A DNA stretch of 64,000 nt from Pseudoalteromonas carrageenovora IAM 12662 (GTDB lineage Bacteria; Pseudomonadota; Gammaproteobacteria; Enterobacterales; Alteromonadaceae), in assembly GCF_900239935.1 (NCBI RefSeq), contig NZ_LT965928.1, positions 802,174-866,173 on the forward strand. The letters are read 5' to 3'. Below the pieces are notes generated by a model that did not search any database, was not told the origin of the DNA, and worked only from the letters and a program-made list of their open reading frames with translations. The first letter of the stretch is position 1. The number at the start of each line of letters is the position of its first letter. The position numbers and the translations under genes were made by a program. Shown here one piece after another: positions 34,945-43,822 of the stretch.

Positions 34945-35970
34945 ATGTTTGAAACGGATCAATGGGCATTTTCGGGAGTCGATGGCCAAATATCACTGCA
35001 CAAATGGCAAAAGACCATTGATCTTATTACGGGGCTGTTTTCGGCTCCGTCAGGTTATATAGTACAGGCAACTAGCAAAGGCTACCGGGTTGTAATTAGA
35101 AGTAATGAAGGCGGCTCTAACTTTGAAACCAACTCAATACTCCCTCCACAAACACCTCTTTTTTGCAGATACGTAGCGGAAAATAACAATATTTTATATG
35201 TTAACGATGCCTGCAATAATGAGCAATGGAATACCATGCCTGAGGTTGTTGAAGATGGCGTTCAATCATACCTAGGATTACCCATTCATTGGCCCGAAGG
35301 TGATGTGTTTGGCACGCTATGTTTAAAAGACACAAAACAAACTAGTTATACCGATGAGTATTTTGAGCTAATAGAGCAGCTTCGCGACTTGATTGAAGAC
35401 GATTTAGCGCTTATTTATAGCTTTGAGCAAATGCGCGAAATAACCATGCTTGACCCACTTACAAACATTTATAACCGCCGCGCACTTACCTTGCTAGCTC
35501 AGCAAAAGCTTAACTTAGCACTGCGTTTAGGCTTTGACGTATGCTGCTTGTTTATTGATATAAACGATTTTAAAAAATTAAACGATACCTGCGGCCATGA
35601 AGTAGGCGACAAAGCGTTAATTATTTTGGCTAATACCCTAAAAACACATTTAAGAGATGCTGATATAGTAGGGCGTTTAGGCGGCGACGAGTTTATTGCT
35701 GTAATGCAGATAAGCGATAAAAGTAAGCTTAGCTATATTATTGATAAAATTACCACTGAGTATTCAAAAGCACTTATAAAAGAAAGTGTCTGTGATTTAT
35801 CTCTTAGTATTGGCTATAGCTTTACAGATAAACAAAAGCAGCTATTTGATGCATTATTAAATAATGCAGACCAAGCCATGTATAAAAATAAACAAGCGTA
35901 TAAGCAGGCAAAAAAACTTAACAATACAAGCAGTACACTTAATCATAGCGATAAAAAAGCAAGCCATTAG
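34945..35970 (+). CDS. GAF-GGDEF diguanylate cyclase
   Basis: The 341-residue cytosolic protein has an N-terminal GAF domain (about 20-155, with VNDACNN, VQSYLGLPIHWPEGDVFGTLCLKD) and a GGDEF domain: DPLTNIYNRR, FIDINDFKKLNDTCGHEVGD and active site RLGGDEF. RDAD stands five residues before GGDEF, an intact inhibitory site. The GAF ligand is unknown. The ATG follows GAGG. A second cyclase in 13 kb, it forms a single-gene unit facing the MTHFR-like gene. Confidence 0.92.
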   Translation: MFETDQWAFSGVDGQISLHKWQKTIDLITGLFSAPSGYIVQATSKGYRVVIRSNEGGSNFETNSILPPQTPLFCRYVAENNNILYVNDACNNEQWNTMPEVVEDGVQSYLGLPIHWPEGDVFGTLCLKDTKQTSYTDEYFELIEQLRDLIEDDLALIYSFEQMREITMLDPLTNIYNRRALTLLAQQKLNLALRLGFDVCCLFIDINDFKKLNDTCGHEVGDKALIILANTLKTHLRDADIVGRLGGDEFIAVMQISDKSKLSYIIDKITTEYSKALIKESVCDLSLSIGYSFTDKQKQLFDALLNNADQAMYKNKQAYKQAKKLNNTSSTLNHSDKKASH

Positions 35971-36004
35971 GCTTGCCAAGAAGGGTGTGAATTTAGTTTA
36001 ACTT

Positions 36005-36970
36005 TTAAGCGATTTGTTTTTCGGCTAAGTTTAATTCCATAATCGCTTTTAATAAACGGTATAGGTTTATTGATGCGTCAATTTCTTCTTTACGGTTTGT
36101 TAAGCTTTCAATATTTAAGCCTAGTGGCACGTCTAGGTGCGCACAGCTTTTAAGTATTAAGTCGAGGTTTTCGCGGCAAATACGTACAGATTCACTTAAT
36201 GTGTTTTCTGCATCAAGCATGCGCCATTTAGTGGCCTCTGGCACTGAGATACCCAGCCATTGCATAAACTCTAAGGTTTTTTCGCCGCCGCAGGGAGTAA
36301 ACGTTAAAATAAGTCGTTTTGGTGCAATGCCTTGTGCTTTACAGGTACGCGCGTAGCTGGTGATTAAATCAATTGTGGCTTGTGCATCGTAAACAGCTTG
36401 CGATATAAAAAATTGGCAACCCTGTACTGTTTTTTCTATTAAGCGTTCATGCTCATTTCGTTTACTAGAATGGCGCTCTGCTATGGTAACGCCACCTAAA
36501 AAGAAGTCATCACTTCGCTCAGCCAGTGCTTTATAGGCATCGGGTAAGCTTAGCTTTATATCGCCTACCGATGATGGGCTACCCACTAACACGACATTTT
36601 TTAAATCGTAGTCGTTTTTAGTTTCGCTTAGCCAATCTTTAAATTCGCCAACGCCACGCTGCGCTACACTTTTATAGGTAATTACATCTTGAGCAGATAA
36701 ATTACGTAGTAAATGGCTGTACTCTCGCGGGTCTACAGTTTGCTTAAACGGAAATGGGCGAGCTTGATTAGTGCGGCTGCTTTCGTCTTGAATGTCGTAA
36801 ATTATTACGCCATCGTATTCAATTTCGTGCAAGCGACCTAATAGCTTCTCTGCAATGGTTTTTAATTGCGCTTTATCGGTGCCAACTTTAGGCGGGGTAG
36901 TACCAATGAGATAAACACCTTGTTTGGTGTCTTCTATTTTCTCTTGAAGTGATAAAGCCATAATCCTCAT
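36005..36970 (-). CDS. Methylenetetrahydrofolate reductase-like protein
   Basis: The 321-residue protein shows a flavin TIM-barrel of the MTHFR superfamily: YDGVIIYDIQDESSR near the start, VVLVGSPSS, a catalytic-region FFLGGVTIAERH, QFFISQAVYDAQATIDLI and LTFTPCGGEKTLEFMQWLGI. The QFFISQ segment corresponds to the Gln-rich strand of MetF. It is not metF itself, since overall similarity to E. coli MetF is slight, so the substrate is open. The start may be 36970 or, three codons in, 36961. Confidence 0.72.
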   Translation of the reverse strand: MRIMALSLQEKIEDTKQGVYLIGTTPPKVGTDKAQLKTIAEKLLGRLHEIEYDGVIIYDIQDESSRTNQARPFPFKQTVDPREYSHLLRNLSAQDVITYKSVAQRGVGEFKDWLSETKNDYDLKNVVLVGSPSSVGDIKLSLPDAYKALAERSDDFFLGGVTIAERHSSKRNEHERLIEKTVQGCQFFISQAVYDAQATIDLITSYARTCKAQGIAPKRLILTFTPCGGEKTLEFMQWLGISVPEATKWRMLDAENTLSESVRICRENLDLILKSCAHLDVPLGLNIESLTNRKEEIDASINLYRLLKAIMELNLAEKQIA

Positions 36971-37133
36971 TCCAGCTTAGTCCAATGTATGTAATTTAAT
37001 ATAGCAGCCATTTAGACGTCTAGATAGATTTATTTAATGAAAGTTTTTCAACTTAGGTGAGGAATATTCATACTGACAATTTAATAAACCGCCTGATTGA
37101 CACAGTTGTTTACATAAAAAATGGGCTAAAGCT

Positions 37134-37161
37134 CTTACATTTACTCGCTTTAAGGCATAAT
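37134..37161 (+). promoter_or_regulatory. Sigma-70 promoter candidate for the M16 peptidase gene
   Basis: CTTACA (37134-37139), a 16-base spacer and CATAAT (37156-37161) match the -35 and -10 consensus in 4/6 and 5/6 positions, about 60 bases before the ATG. Nothing else stands out in the 250-base spacer. Confidence 0.45.
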
Positions 37162-37220
37162 CGAATGTGAGTTAGTAATAAACCTAACAATAAATTTGCT
37201 CAATTTAAAAAGGGACAATA

Positions 37221-40100
37221 ATGAAATTTAAATTATTAGCAACAAGCTTAGCGGTATCACTAGCGCTAACTGGCTGCGTAACACAGCAAAGCGAAAACAC
37301 CCAAACAGCACAACAGCAGCAAACAACAAAAGCTGACGAACGTGTATTTTCGCAAGAGTACTTAATTGAAGAGCTAGATAACGGCTTACGTGTAATGGTA
37401 GTTAAAACCGATTACCCAGATGTAGTTTCGCTGCAAATTCCGGTATCAGTTGGCTCGCGCAATGAAGTAAAAGAAGGTAAAACCGGTTTTGCTCACTTTT
37501 TTGAGCACATGATGTTTAAAGGCTCTAAAAAATTTCCGCAAGACGAATACACTGCTGTATTTAAAAATGCAGGCGTAGATAACCGTGCATACACCACTAA
37601 CGATTACACTAACTATCATTTAAACTTCTCAAAGCAGCACCTTGATAAAGTACTTGAAATTGAAGCCGATATTTTTCAAAACCTAACTTACACCGAAGAG
37701 CAATTTAGAACCGAAGCGCTTACGGTTAAAGGTGAGTATTTAAAAAATAACGCCAGTCCAATTCGTAAATTATTAAGCGCTGTACGCGAAGAAGCCTTTG
37801 ATAAACATACCTATAAACATACCACTATGGGCTTTTTTAAAGATATAGAAGCCATGCCAGATCAAATGGCATACGGTAAAGAGTTTTTTGATAAGTTTTA
37901 TAAGCCTGAATATGTATCGCTAGTGATTGTAGGGGATGTTGACCCTAAAGCCACTATGGCAATGGTTAAAAAGCATTGGGGTGGTTGGGAAAAAGGCGAT
38001 TACGTTGCCGATATTAAAGCTGAGCCAAAGCAGCAAGCACCTAAATATATACATGAACAAAACGAAGCCTTACCAGGGCATTGGTTACTTGTATCGTATA
38101 AAGGTGCGCCATGGGAGCCTGCTAAAAAAGACAGAGCTGCGCTTGATTTAATCTCACAGCTTTATTTTTCAAACAACTCTGACTTATACCAAGAGCTTGT
38201 TGTTGATAAACAAATAGCGAGTCAAATGTTTACCTACAATCCAGAGACAAAAGATCCTGGTTTATTACATGTATTTGTAAAAGTAGAAAACGAAGAAGAT
38301 TTAGCAAAAGCACGTGATGCAATTAACCGCACTTACGCTAAAGCACGCACTGAACTTGTTGATGAGCAAAAGTTAAGCGATTTAAAATCTAACCTTAAAT
38401 ACAGCTTTATTAATGGCTTAGATTCATCTCAAGCGATTGCATCAACCCTTGTAAGTTACATGCATTTTGAGCGCGACCCAGAGGTTATTAACCAGCTTTA
38501 TAAATCAGCCGACAACATCACAGCACAAGATATTAAAGCAGTGGCTAATAAATACTTTGTAGATGATTCGCGTACAACCGTGACCATGTCGGCACTTGAT
38601 AAAGCGCCAGGGTTTGAGCAAGAGGCTAACTTAAGTGCAGCAGTTGCAAAGCTTGAACAAGCGCCAGAGGCACCTGTATTTAAAGTGCTTGATAAAACTA
38701 ATAGTTCGCCGCTGATTGACGTAAACTTTTTATTCAATACAGGTGCAGCCGCAGACCCTCAAGGTAAAAAAGGTGTAGCCGCGCTCACCGCCGCTATGCT
38801 TGCTCAAGGTGGCTCACAAAGTACTAGTTATAAAGAAATTCAAAAAGCGCTTTATCCGCTTGCGGGTAGCTTTGGTTATCAAATAGATAAAGAAATGCTG
38901 TCGTTCCAAGGGCGTATTCATAAAGATAACGCTGAAACTTGGTATGCACTTGTAAGTGATCAGTTACTTAATCCAGGGTTTAGAGACGATGACTTTAAAC
39001 GCCTTAAAAAAGAAATGATCGACGGTATTAAGTCGGGCTTAAAAGCCTCTAACGATGAAGAGCTTGGTAAAGAAGTGCTTTACAGTACGCTTTATAAAGG
39101 CCACCCATATGAGAGCTACAACTATGGTGATATTTCTGATTTAGAAGCACTTACCCTTGATGATGTTAAAGCATTCTATAACTCAGAGCTTACCCAATCT
39201 AAACTAACACTTGGTTTAATTGGCGCAGTGCCTAACGCACTTAAAGCAAATATTATGAGCGACTTAGCAACCTTACCTAAAGGTGAGCAAAGCCGTTTAA
39301 GTATTCCTGATGCGCCAGTGCTTAAAGGTCATCATGCAACAATTGTAGAAAAATCGGCGCAATCTACCGCGGTATCGTTTGGTTTCCCAATTGATACTAT
39401 TCGCAGCAGCGAAGATTGGACTGCACTTTGGCTTGTGCGCTCGTACTTTGGTGAGCATCGTAGTTCTAACTCATACTTGTATGAGCGAATTCGTCAAACA
39501 CGTGGTATGAACTACGGTGATTACTCGTACATTGAATACTTCCCGCGTGGCATGTTTCAAACTAAGCCTGATGCAAACTTAGGGCGCTCTGAGCAAATAT
39601 TCCAAATTTGGTTACGCCCGCTGCGCTCTAATAACGATGCACACTTTGCAACGCGTACTGCGTTGTTTGAACTTGATAAACTCATTAAAAATGGCTTAAC
39701 CGAAAAAGACTTTGAAGCAACTCGTAACTTTTTAATAAACTACGTGCCGCAGTTAGTAGCAAGTCAAAACCGTCAGTTAGGGTATGCACTTGATAGCGAA
39801 TTTTATAACACAGAGTCGTTTGTAAAATACGTGACAAGTAAACTTGAAAAGCTAACGCTTGCTGATGTTAATCGCGTGATTAAAGATAACCTTCAAACAG
39901 AAAACGTACAGTACGTGTTTATTACCGGTGACGGCGAAGACATGAAAAAACGTTTAGTGTCAGAGCAAACCTCACCAATGGTTTACAACACAGAAAAACC
40001 AGCAGCGCTTGTTGCTGAGGATAAAGTCATTGCCGATTACACATTAGCTATTCCAGCTAACAACATTGAAGTAATGGCTGTTGAAAAAGTGTTTCAGTAA
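37221..40100 (+). CDS. M16-family zinc metallopeptidase lipoprotein
   Basis: The 959-residue protein is exported as a lipoprotein (lipobox SLALTGCV, Cys19). It has two M16 (pitrilysin-type) halves. The N-terminal half carries the inverted zinc motif HFFEH (92-96) with the distal Glu near residues 165-172 (EALTVKGEY). The C-terminal half from about 490 lacks HxxEH, as is normal, and has RQTRGMNYG for substrate clamping. It would degrade peptides in the periplasm, like PqqL-type proteins. The linker after Cys19 is Gln/Thr-rich. Confidence 0.94.
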   Translation: MKFKLLATSLAVSLALTGCVTQQSENTQTAQQQQTTKADERVFSQEYLIEELDNGLRVMVVKTDYPDVVSLQIPVSVGSRNEVKEGKTGFAHFFEHMMFKGSKKFPQDEYTAVFKNAGVDNRAYTTNDYTNYHLNFSKQHLDKVLEIEADIFQNLTYTEEQFRTEALTVKGEYLKNNASPIRKLLSAVREEAFDKHTYKHTTMGFFKDIEAMPDQMAYGKEFFDKFYKPEYVSLVIVGDVDPKATMAMVKKHWGGWEKGDYVADIKAEPKQQAPKYIHEQNEALPGHWLLVSYKGAPWEPAKKDRAALDLISQLYFSNNSDLYQELVVDKQIASQMFTYNPETKDPGLLHVFVKVENEEDLAKARDAINRTYAKARTELVDEQKLSDLKSNLKYSFINGLDSSQAIASTLVSYMHFERDPEVINQLYKSADNITAQDIKAVANKYFVDDSRTTVTMSALDKAPGFEQEANLSAAVAKLEQAPEAPVFKVLDKTNSSPLIDVNFLFNTGAAADPQGKKGVAALTAAMLAQGGSQSTSYKEIQKALYPLAGSFGYQIDKEMLSFQGRIHKDNAETWYALVSDQLLNPGFRDDDFKRLKKEMIDGIKSGLKASNDEELGKEVLYSTLYKGHPYESYNYGDISDLEALTLDDVKAFYNSELTQSKLTLGLIGAVPNALKANIMSDLATLPKGEQSRLSIPDAPVLKGHHATIVEKSAQSTAVSFGFPIDTIRSSEDWTALWLVRSYFGEHRSSNSYLYERIRQTRGMNYGDYSYIEYFPRGMFQTKPDANLGRSEQIFQIWLRPLRSNNDAHFATRTALFELDKLIKNGLTEKDFEATRNFLINYVPQLVASQNRQLGYALDSEFYNTESFVKYVTSKLEKLTLADVNRVIKDNLQTENVQYVFITGDGEDMKKRLVSEQTSPMVYNTEKPAALVAEDKVIADYTLAIPANNIEVMAVEKVFQ

Positions 40101-40122
40101 TTAATCTCTTTTTCTAACATAT

Positions 40123-40160
40123 AAAAAATGCCCCAGTGCTTATAGCCTGGGGCATTTTTA
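40123..40160. terminator. Bidirectional terminator
   Basis: AAAAATGCCCCA and TGGGGCATTTTT form a perfect 12-bp stem around a 12-base loop, with A and T runs. It serves the peptidase gene and the convergent HTH gene. Confidence 0.9.
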
Positions 40161-40187
40161 TTTAATTAGTGTTATTGAAGCGTAATA

Positions 40188-40502
40188 TTAGTTAGTCGCT
40201 AAAAGCACTGAGCCTGCGCCTAGAGCAAAGCTTATTAAGGAGCTAATAACAACCCCCGCTAAAAAGCTTTTAGTTGGCGTACTTTTAACGTCATTATTTA
40301 TAGGCTCATCAAGTTTAATTAGCTCGCCTTGGCGTACTTCAAGTACCGCGCAAAGCGCCATAGTGGTTTCTTTAGAAGCGGCGCCTTCTTTTTCTACCCG
40401 TTGAATGGTCCGCAAACTTACATCGCAGGCATCTGCGAGCTGTTGCTGCGTCCAATCTAACTTACTTCTAAGCGATTTAACTGTTGTAGGATTTAATTGC
40501 AC
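40188..40502 (-). CDS. Membrane-tethered XRE-type HTH regulator, GTG start
   Basis: The 104-residue protein has an N-terminal Xre/Cro HTH (about 8-62: DWTQQQLADACDVSLRTIQRVEKE) and, after a short linker, one C-terminal membrane helix (about 80-101). The DNA-binding part would thus lie at the cytosolic membrane face. It starts at GTG, one base after the stop of the neighbour upstream, behind AGGGAA, so it is translationally coupled. A membrane-bound one-component regulator with its partner as sensor or antagonist is a fair inference. Confidence 0.82.
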   Translation of the reverse strand: MQLNPTTVKSLRSKLDWTQQQLADACDVSLRTIQRVEKEGAASKETTMALCAVLEVRQGELIKLDEPINNDVKSTPTKSFLAGVVISSLISFALGAGSVLLATN

Positions 40503-40503
40503 G

Positions 40504-40911
40504 TTAAAGCTTCCCTACAAATAGTTCAACAATTGTTGCCGTTGTATAGCCAAACACCGCGCCACCTAATGTACAACCAGCAAGAAAAAATGCTGCCTTT
40601 TTAGGATCGTCTGAAAGACTACTTTGAACTTGTTTGTCTATCACACTGCTATTTTTATAAAGAGTGCACTCCAGACGCCCTGTAAGTATATTAAGCATGT
40701 CAAATTTTACTTGGTACTGTGAGCCCTCAAAAGCAAAAGAGTGTGTGCTTGCACAGTAGATATTTCGTTTTTTACTGAATAGGTCATCGTTTACAAACAC
40801 TTCCTCTTTACCGGTAAAGTAACTTCCAAAACAGGCTATTTGATTATCACCATCTTGAAAGTAAAATTTATAACCAAGTTTTTTAGTATTCAATACATCG
40901 TTTTTCATCAT
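40504..40911 (-). CDS. Membrane protein paired with the tethered HTH regulator
   Basis: The 135-residue protein has a soluble N-terminal part (about 1-100) with beta-rich patterns (YKFYFQDGDNQIACFGSYF, YQVKFDMLNILTGRLECTLY), then one C-terminal membrane helix (about 105-130). I do not recognise the family. It starts with ATG-ATG after AAGGA and directly precedes the HTH gene. The shared C-terminal tail-anchor layout suggests that the two proteins meet in the membrane. Confidence 0.72.
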   Translation of the reverse strand: MMKNDVLNTKKLGYKFYFQDGDNQIACFGSYFTGKEEVFVNDDLFSKKRNIYCASTHSFAFEGSQYQVKFDMLNILTGRLECTLYKNSSVIDKQVQSSLSDDPKKAAFFLAGCTLGGAVFGYTTATIVELFVGKL

Positions 40912-40975
40912 CGTTATCCTTGTTGAGTTTACGATGCTAATTTAGCGGTAATTATTATTTTTTACGCCGTCAGTA

Positions 40976-41020
40976 GTATGCCAGTACTTGTTTTGACGTA
41001 TGACAGAAAGCCTGTCATAC
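40976..41020. promoter_or_regulatory. Operator-like repeats upstream of the tethered HTH operon
   Basis: GTATGACAG (40998-41006), five bases, CTGTCATAC (41012-41020) form a perfect 9-bp dyad. A variant half-site GTATGCCAG (40976) lies 22 bp from the first, two helical turns, and another half, CTGTCATAT, is at 41082-41090. They fall within the 303-base spacer between the HTH operon and the divergent PAS-GGDEF gene. Binding by the adjacent HTH protein is inferred. Confidence 0.5.
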
Positions 41021-41214
41021 ATCGTTACCTTTTGATTTTATTATAAAAATAACAAATTTAAATTTGGGTTAATTTAACAGGCTGTCATATAGTATATGCT
41101 TTGATTTAAGCATACTGAGCAAAATAATACCTAGAGTTATGCTGCTTAATAATTTTTTATTAAAAAAATGTTAATGACTATACTGATAAACAGAAAAATT
41201 AAAATGGAAAGCAC

Positions 41215-42144
41215 GTGTTAGACGATAAAATATTTTTAAAGCAAGTTTTAGACACCACACCGGATCAGGTCGTCGTGATTAATGACTCTGGGGAGATTGT
41301 TTTTGTAAACAAGAGCTGGCAAAACTTTGGTGAGCAAAACGACTGTACTTGCTGTGATGTGTGGGAGCAAAAAAATTACTTAGTAGAATGCAAAAAAGCC
41401 GCAGATAATGGCGATGAGTTTGGCTTAAATGCGTATCAAGGTATTTTAGCGATAATAGAGCAACAGCAAAGTGATTTTTATTTAGAGTATCCTTGTCATA
41501 GCGAAAACGAAAAACGCTGGTTTATGATGCGTGTTGTGCCTTTTGAACTAAGTGATAAAAAATATTATGTTATTAGCCATCAAAATATTACCGAGCGTAA
41601 ACTAGCTGAAGAGCAAGTACAAAAACTTGCCGCTATTGATGGCTTAACTGATATTGCTAACCGAGGCTTTTTTGATACCTTTTTAGAGCAAGAGTGGAAT
41701 CGTTGTCAGCGTTTAGGTATGCCGCTGTCGTTGGCTATAATCGACATTGATGATTTTAAATTACTTAATGATACCTACGGGCACCAACAAGGCGATACAT
41801 GCTTAAAAAAGGTGGCTAAAGTACTCAATGAATTTACTAAACGCCCAGGTGACTTATGTGCCCGTTTTGGTGGTGAAGAATTTGTATTAGTTTATGGAAA
41901 TACAAGCTCAGATCAGGCCTTGTTAGTATTGAACGATATTTTAGAAAAATTAAAACATTTAAACATTGAAAATAAGCATTCTTTACCCAGCAGAACCCTT
42001 ACTGTTAGTGTAGGGCTCACGACTATTACACCAAATAGTGACTTTACATGTGCTCATTTAATCAAAGAAGCAGACGATTTACTTTATAAAGCAAAAAATA
42101 AAGGAAAAGATGCTTTATGTGTGAGTGATTTAGCGTTCATATAA
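41215..42144 (+). CDS. PAS-GGDEF diguanylate cyclase, GTG start
   Basis: The 309-residue protein has an N-terminal PAS domain (about 8-130: TPDQVVVINDSGEIVFVNKSW; end NITERKLAEE) and a GGDEF domain with DGLTDIANR, IDIDDFKLLNDTYGHQQGD and active site RFGGEEF. RPGD five residues before it is an intact inhibitory site. The PAS core carries a close Cys cluster (CTCCDVW), which could be redox- or metal-sensitive. GTG at 41215 follows GGAAA. It is divergent from the HTH operon across the operator repeats. Confidence 0.9.
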   Translation: MLDDKIFLKQVLDTTPDQVVVINDSGEIVFVNKSWQNFGEQNDCTCCDVWEQKNYLVECKKAADNGDEFGLNAYQGILAIIEQQQSDFYLEYPCHSENEKRWFMMRVVPFELSDKKYYVISHQNITERKLAEEQVQKLAAIDGLTDIANRGFFDTFLEQEWNRCQRLGMPLSLAIIDIDDFKLLNDTYGHQQGDTCLKKVAKVLNEFTKRPGDLCARFGGEEFVLVYGNTSSDQALLVLNDILEKLKHLNIENKHSLPSRTLTVSVGLTTITPNSDFTCAHLIKEADDLLYKAKNKGKDALCVSDLAFI

Positions 42145-42185
42145 CTTTTTTACTCTTAGTTATACCTAATAACCAGAACAAATAA

Positions 42186-42205
42186 CTAAGGCGTTAACAC
42201 CTTAG
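42186..42205. promoter_or_regulatory. Near-perfect 20-bp dyad upstream of cysE
   Basis: CTAAGGCGTTAACACCTTAG is symmetrical except for one pair, 64 bases before the cysE ATG. There is no T-run after it, so an operator is more likely than a terminator. The binding protein is unknown. Confidence 0.4.
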
Positions 42206-42268
42206 GCTTTAAATCCGTTAAACTTAGGAAAAGGCTCTTTTTATATCAATTTAAGGCAGTGTAGTATT

Positions 42269-43087
42269 ATGCGTCATGAAATTTGGCAACAGCTTCGTAG
42301 TGAAGCAAATGAAGTAGTAACTCGCGAACCACTTTTAGCAAGTCATGTGTATTCATGCATTTTGAATCATGAGTGCTTAGGTTCGGCGTTAAGCTTTATT
42401 GTTGCTAATAAATTGGCAGATGCTGTGGTCTCTGCATTTACTATTCGTGAGCTGTTTGACCAAGCGTTTGTAAAATGTGACCGCATGCTTTCTTTTGTTG
42501 CCGAAGATATTAAAGCAGTGAAAGACCGCGACCCCGCTGCTGAAACTCACCTTACTGTAATGTTAAACCTAAAAGGTTTTCATGCTATTCAAGCGCATCG
42601 TTTGGCCAATTGCCTGTGGCAACAAAATCGCAGAGAGTTAGCGCGATTTATTCAAAGCCGTACTTCTGAAGTGTTTGGTGTAGATATTCACCCAGCATGT
42701 CAGGTTGGCAAAGGGATAATGTTTGACCACGCAACAGGTATTGTTATTGGTGAAACGGCGGTAATTGAAGATAACGTATCAATACTGCAATCGGTAACGC
42801 TTGGTGGTACGGGTAACGAGCAGGGCGACCGTCATCCTAAAATTAGAGCCGGTGTGCTAATTGGCGCAGGTGCTAAAGTGCTTGGTAATATTGAAGTGGG
42901 TGAGGGCGCACGTATTGGCGCAGGCTCAGTGGTACTAACAGCAGTGCCGCCACATACCACAGCTGTTGGCGTACCTGCTAAAATTATAGGTAAACCGGAT
43001 TGTCCCTGTCCCGCGCAAAGTATGAACCAAAACTTTTTAGCGACACCCGAGCCTGAAAACGAATCACATACCAGTGCTATGCTGTGA
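42269..43087 (+). CDS. cysE: Serine O-acetyltransferase
   Basis: CysE makes O-acetylserine from serine and acetyl-CoA, the first step of cysteine synthesis. The 272-residue protein has the N-terminal helical domain (WQQLRSEANEVVTREPLLASHVYSC) and a left-handed beta-helix with hexapeptide repeats, DHATGIVIGETAVIEDNV, the catalytic GGTG loop and GAGAKVLGNIEVG. Length equals E. coli CysE (273). The C-terminal tail, which binds the next enzyme CysK and gives feedback by cysteine, ends AML here rather than GI. Confidence 0.95.
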   Translation: MRHEIWQQLRSEANEVVTREPLLASHVYSCILNHECLGSALSFIVANKLADAVVSAFTIRELFDQAFVKCDRMLSFVAEDIKAVKDRDPAAETHLTVMLNLKGFHAIQAHRLANCLWQQNRRELARFIQSRTSEVFGVDIHPACQVGKGIMFDHATGIVIGETAVIEDNVSILQSVTLGGTGNEQGDRHPKIRAGVLIGAGAKVLGNIEVGEGARIGAGSVVLTAVPPHTTAVGVPAKIIGKPDCPCPAQSMNQNFLATPEPENESHTSAML

Positions 43088-43123
43088 GATGTAAGTAAAA
43101 AATAAAACTTAAAAGGAATTAAG

Positions 43124-43810
43124 ATGAACAAGAATAGTTTGTTAACTCTAGGTATTGGATTTATTGCTGGTGTAGGTTTAACTTGGGGTTATTTTAATTT
43201 TACCCCAAATAATTTAGAGCCAGTTAAGTTACAGCAAAGTAATGCTCTTTTGCAAAAAACTCATGCTCAGCAGCCAAAAAGCAGTAAAGTAGTAGCAAAT
43301 AAAGTTATACCAGCTGTAACTGAACAAGCCGTTAGTTTAGAGCAAAATGAAAATATTACTTCCACCGCTTTCGAACCTCAAGAAATTGATGAGTTACCTC
43401 TAGAAGAACAAGTTGTGCAACTTAAGCAACAACTTGCCGAGCAAAAGTCGACGCTTAAAAGTGTTTTAAAGCAAATGAGAGGCCCTTCAGATTTTGAGAA
43501 AGTCTTACGTGATAAATTTGACGAGCAAGTACGTGACGAAGAGTGGGCTTATCGTACTGAAATGGCATTACAAGATTTTTTATTAACCGCAGATTTGGCA
43601 ATTATTCCTGATGTTGTTAGCGCTAAATGTAAAACGACGGTATGTGAATTTGAACTTGCCGCACCCGCTGATAACGATGCATTTGGGAGTGCTCAATGGC
43701 GTGAGTTAAACGACAAGTTGATGAAACAAGAGTTTTGGAAACAATTTGTAAGTTCTACATCTACATCAAGTGATACTAAGCTTAGCTTGTTACTAAGCAC
43801 AGAGCTTTAA
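43124..43810 (+). CDS. Membrane-anchored periplasmic coiled-coil protein
   Basis: The 228-residue protein has an N-terminal membrane helix (about 6-26), a low-complexity linker, a coiled coil at about 90-115 (LEEQVVQLKQQLAEQKSTLKS is shortened in this note), and a C-terminal domain with a close cysteine pair AKCKTTVCEFEL, likely a disulfide. I do not recognise the family; similar anchored proteins with a CxxxxC hairpin are frequent in Alteromonadales. It starts 36 bases after cysE behind AAAGGA and may share its transcript. Confidence 0.68.
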   Translation: MNKNSLLTLGIGFIAGVGLTWGYFNFTPNNLEPVKLQQSNALLQKTHAQQPKSSKVVANKVIPAVTEQAVSLEQNENITSTAFEPQEIDELPLEEQVVQLKQQLAEQKSTLKSVLKQMRGPSDFEKVLRDKFDEQVRDEEWAYRTEMALQDFLLTADLAIIPDVVSAKCKTTVCEFELAAPADNDAFGSAQWRELNDKLMKQEFWKQFVSSTSTSSDTKLSLLLSTEL

Positions 43811-43822
43811 ACTGTATCAGTA

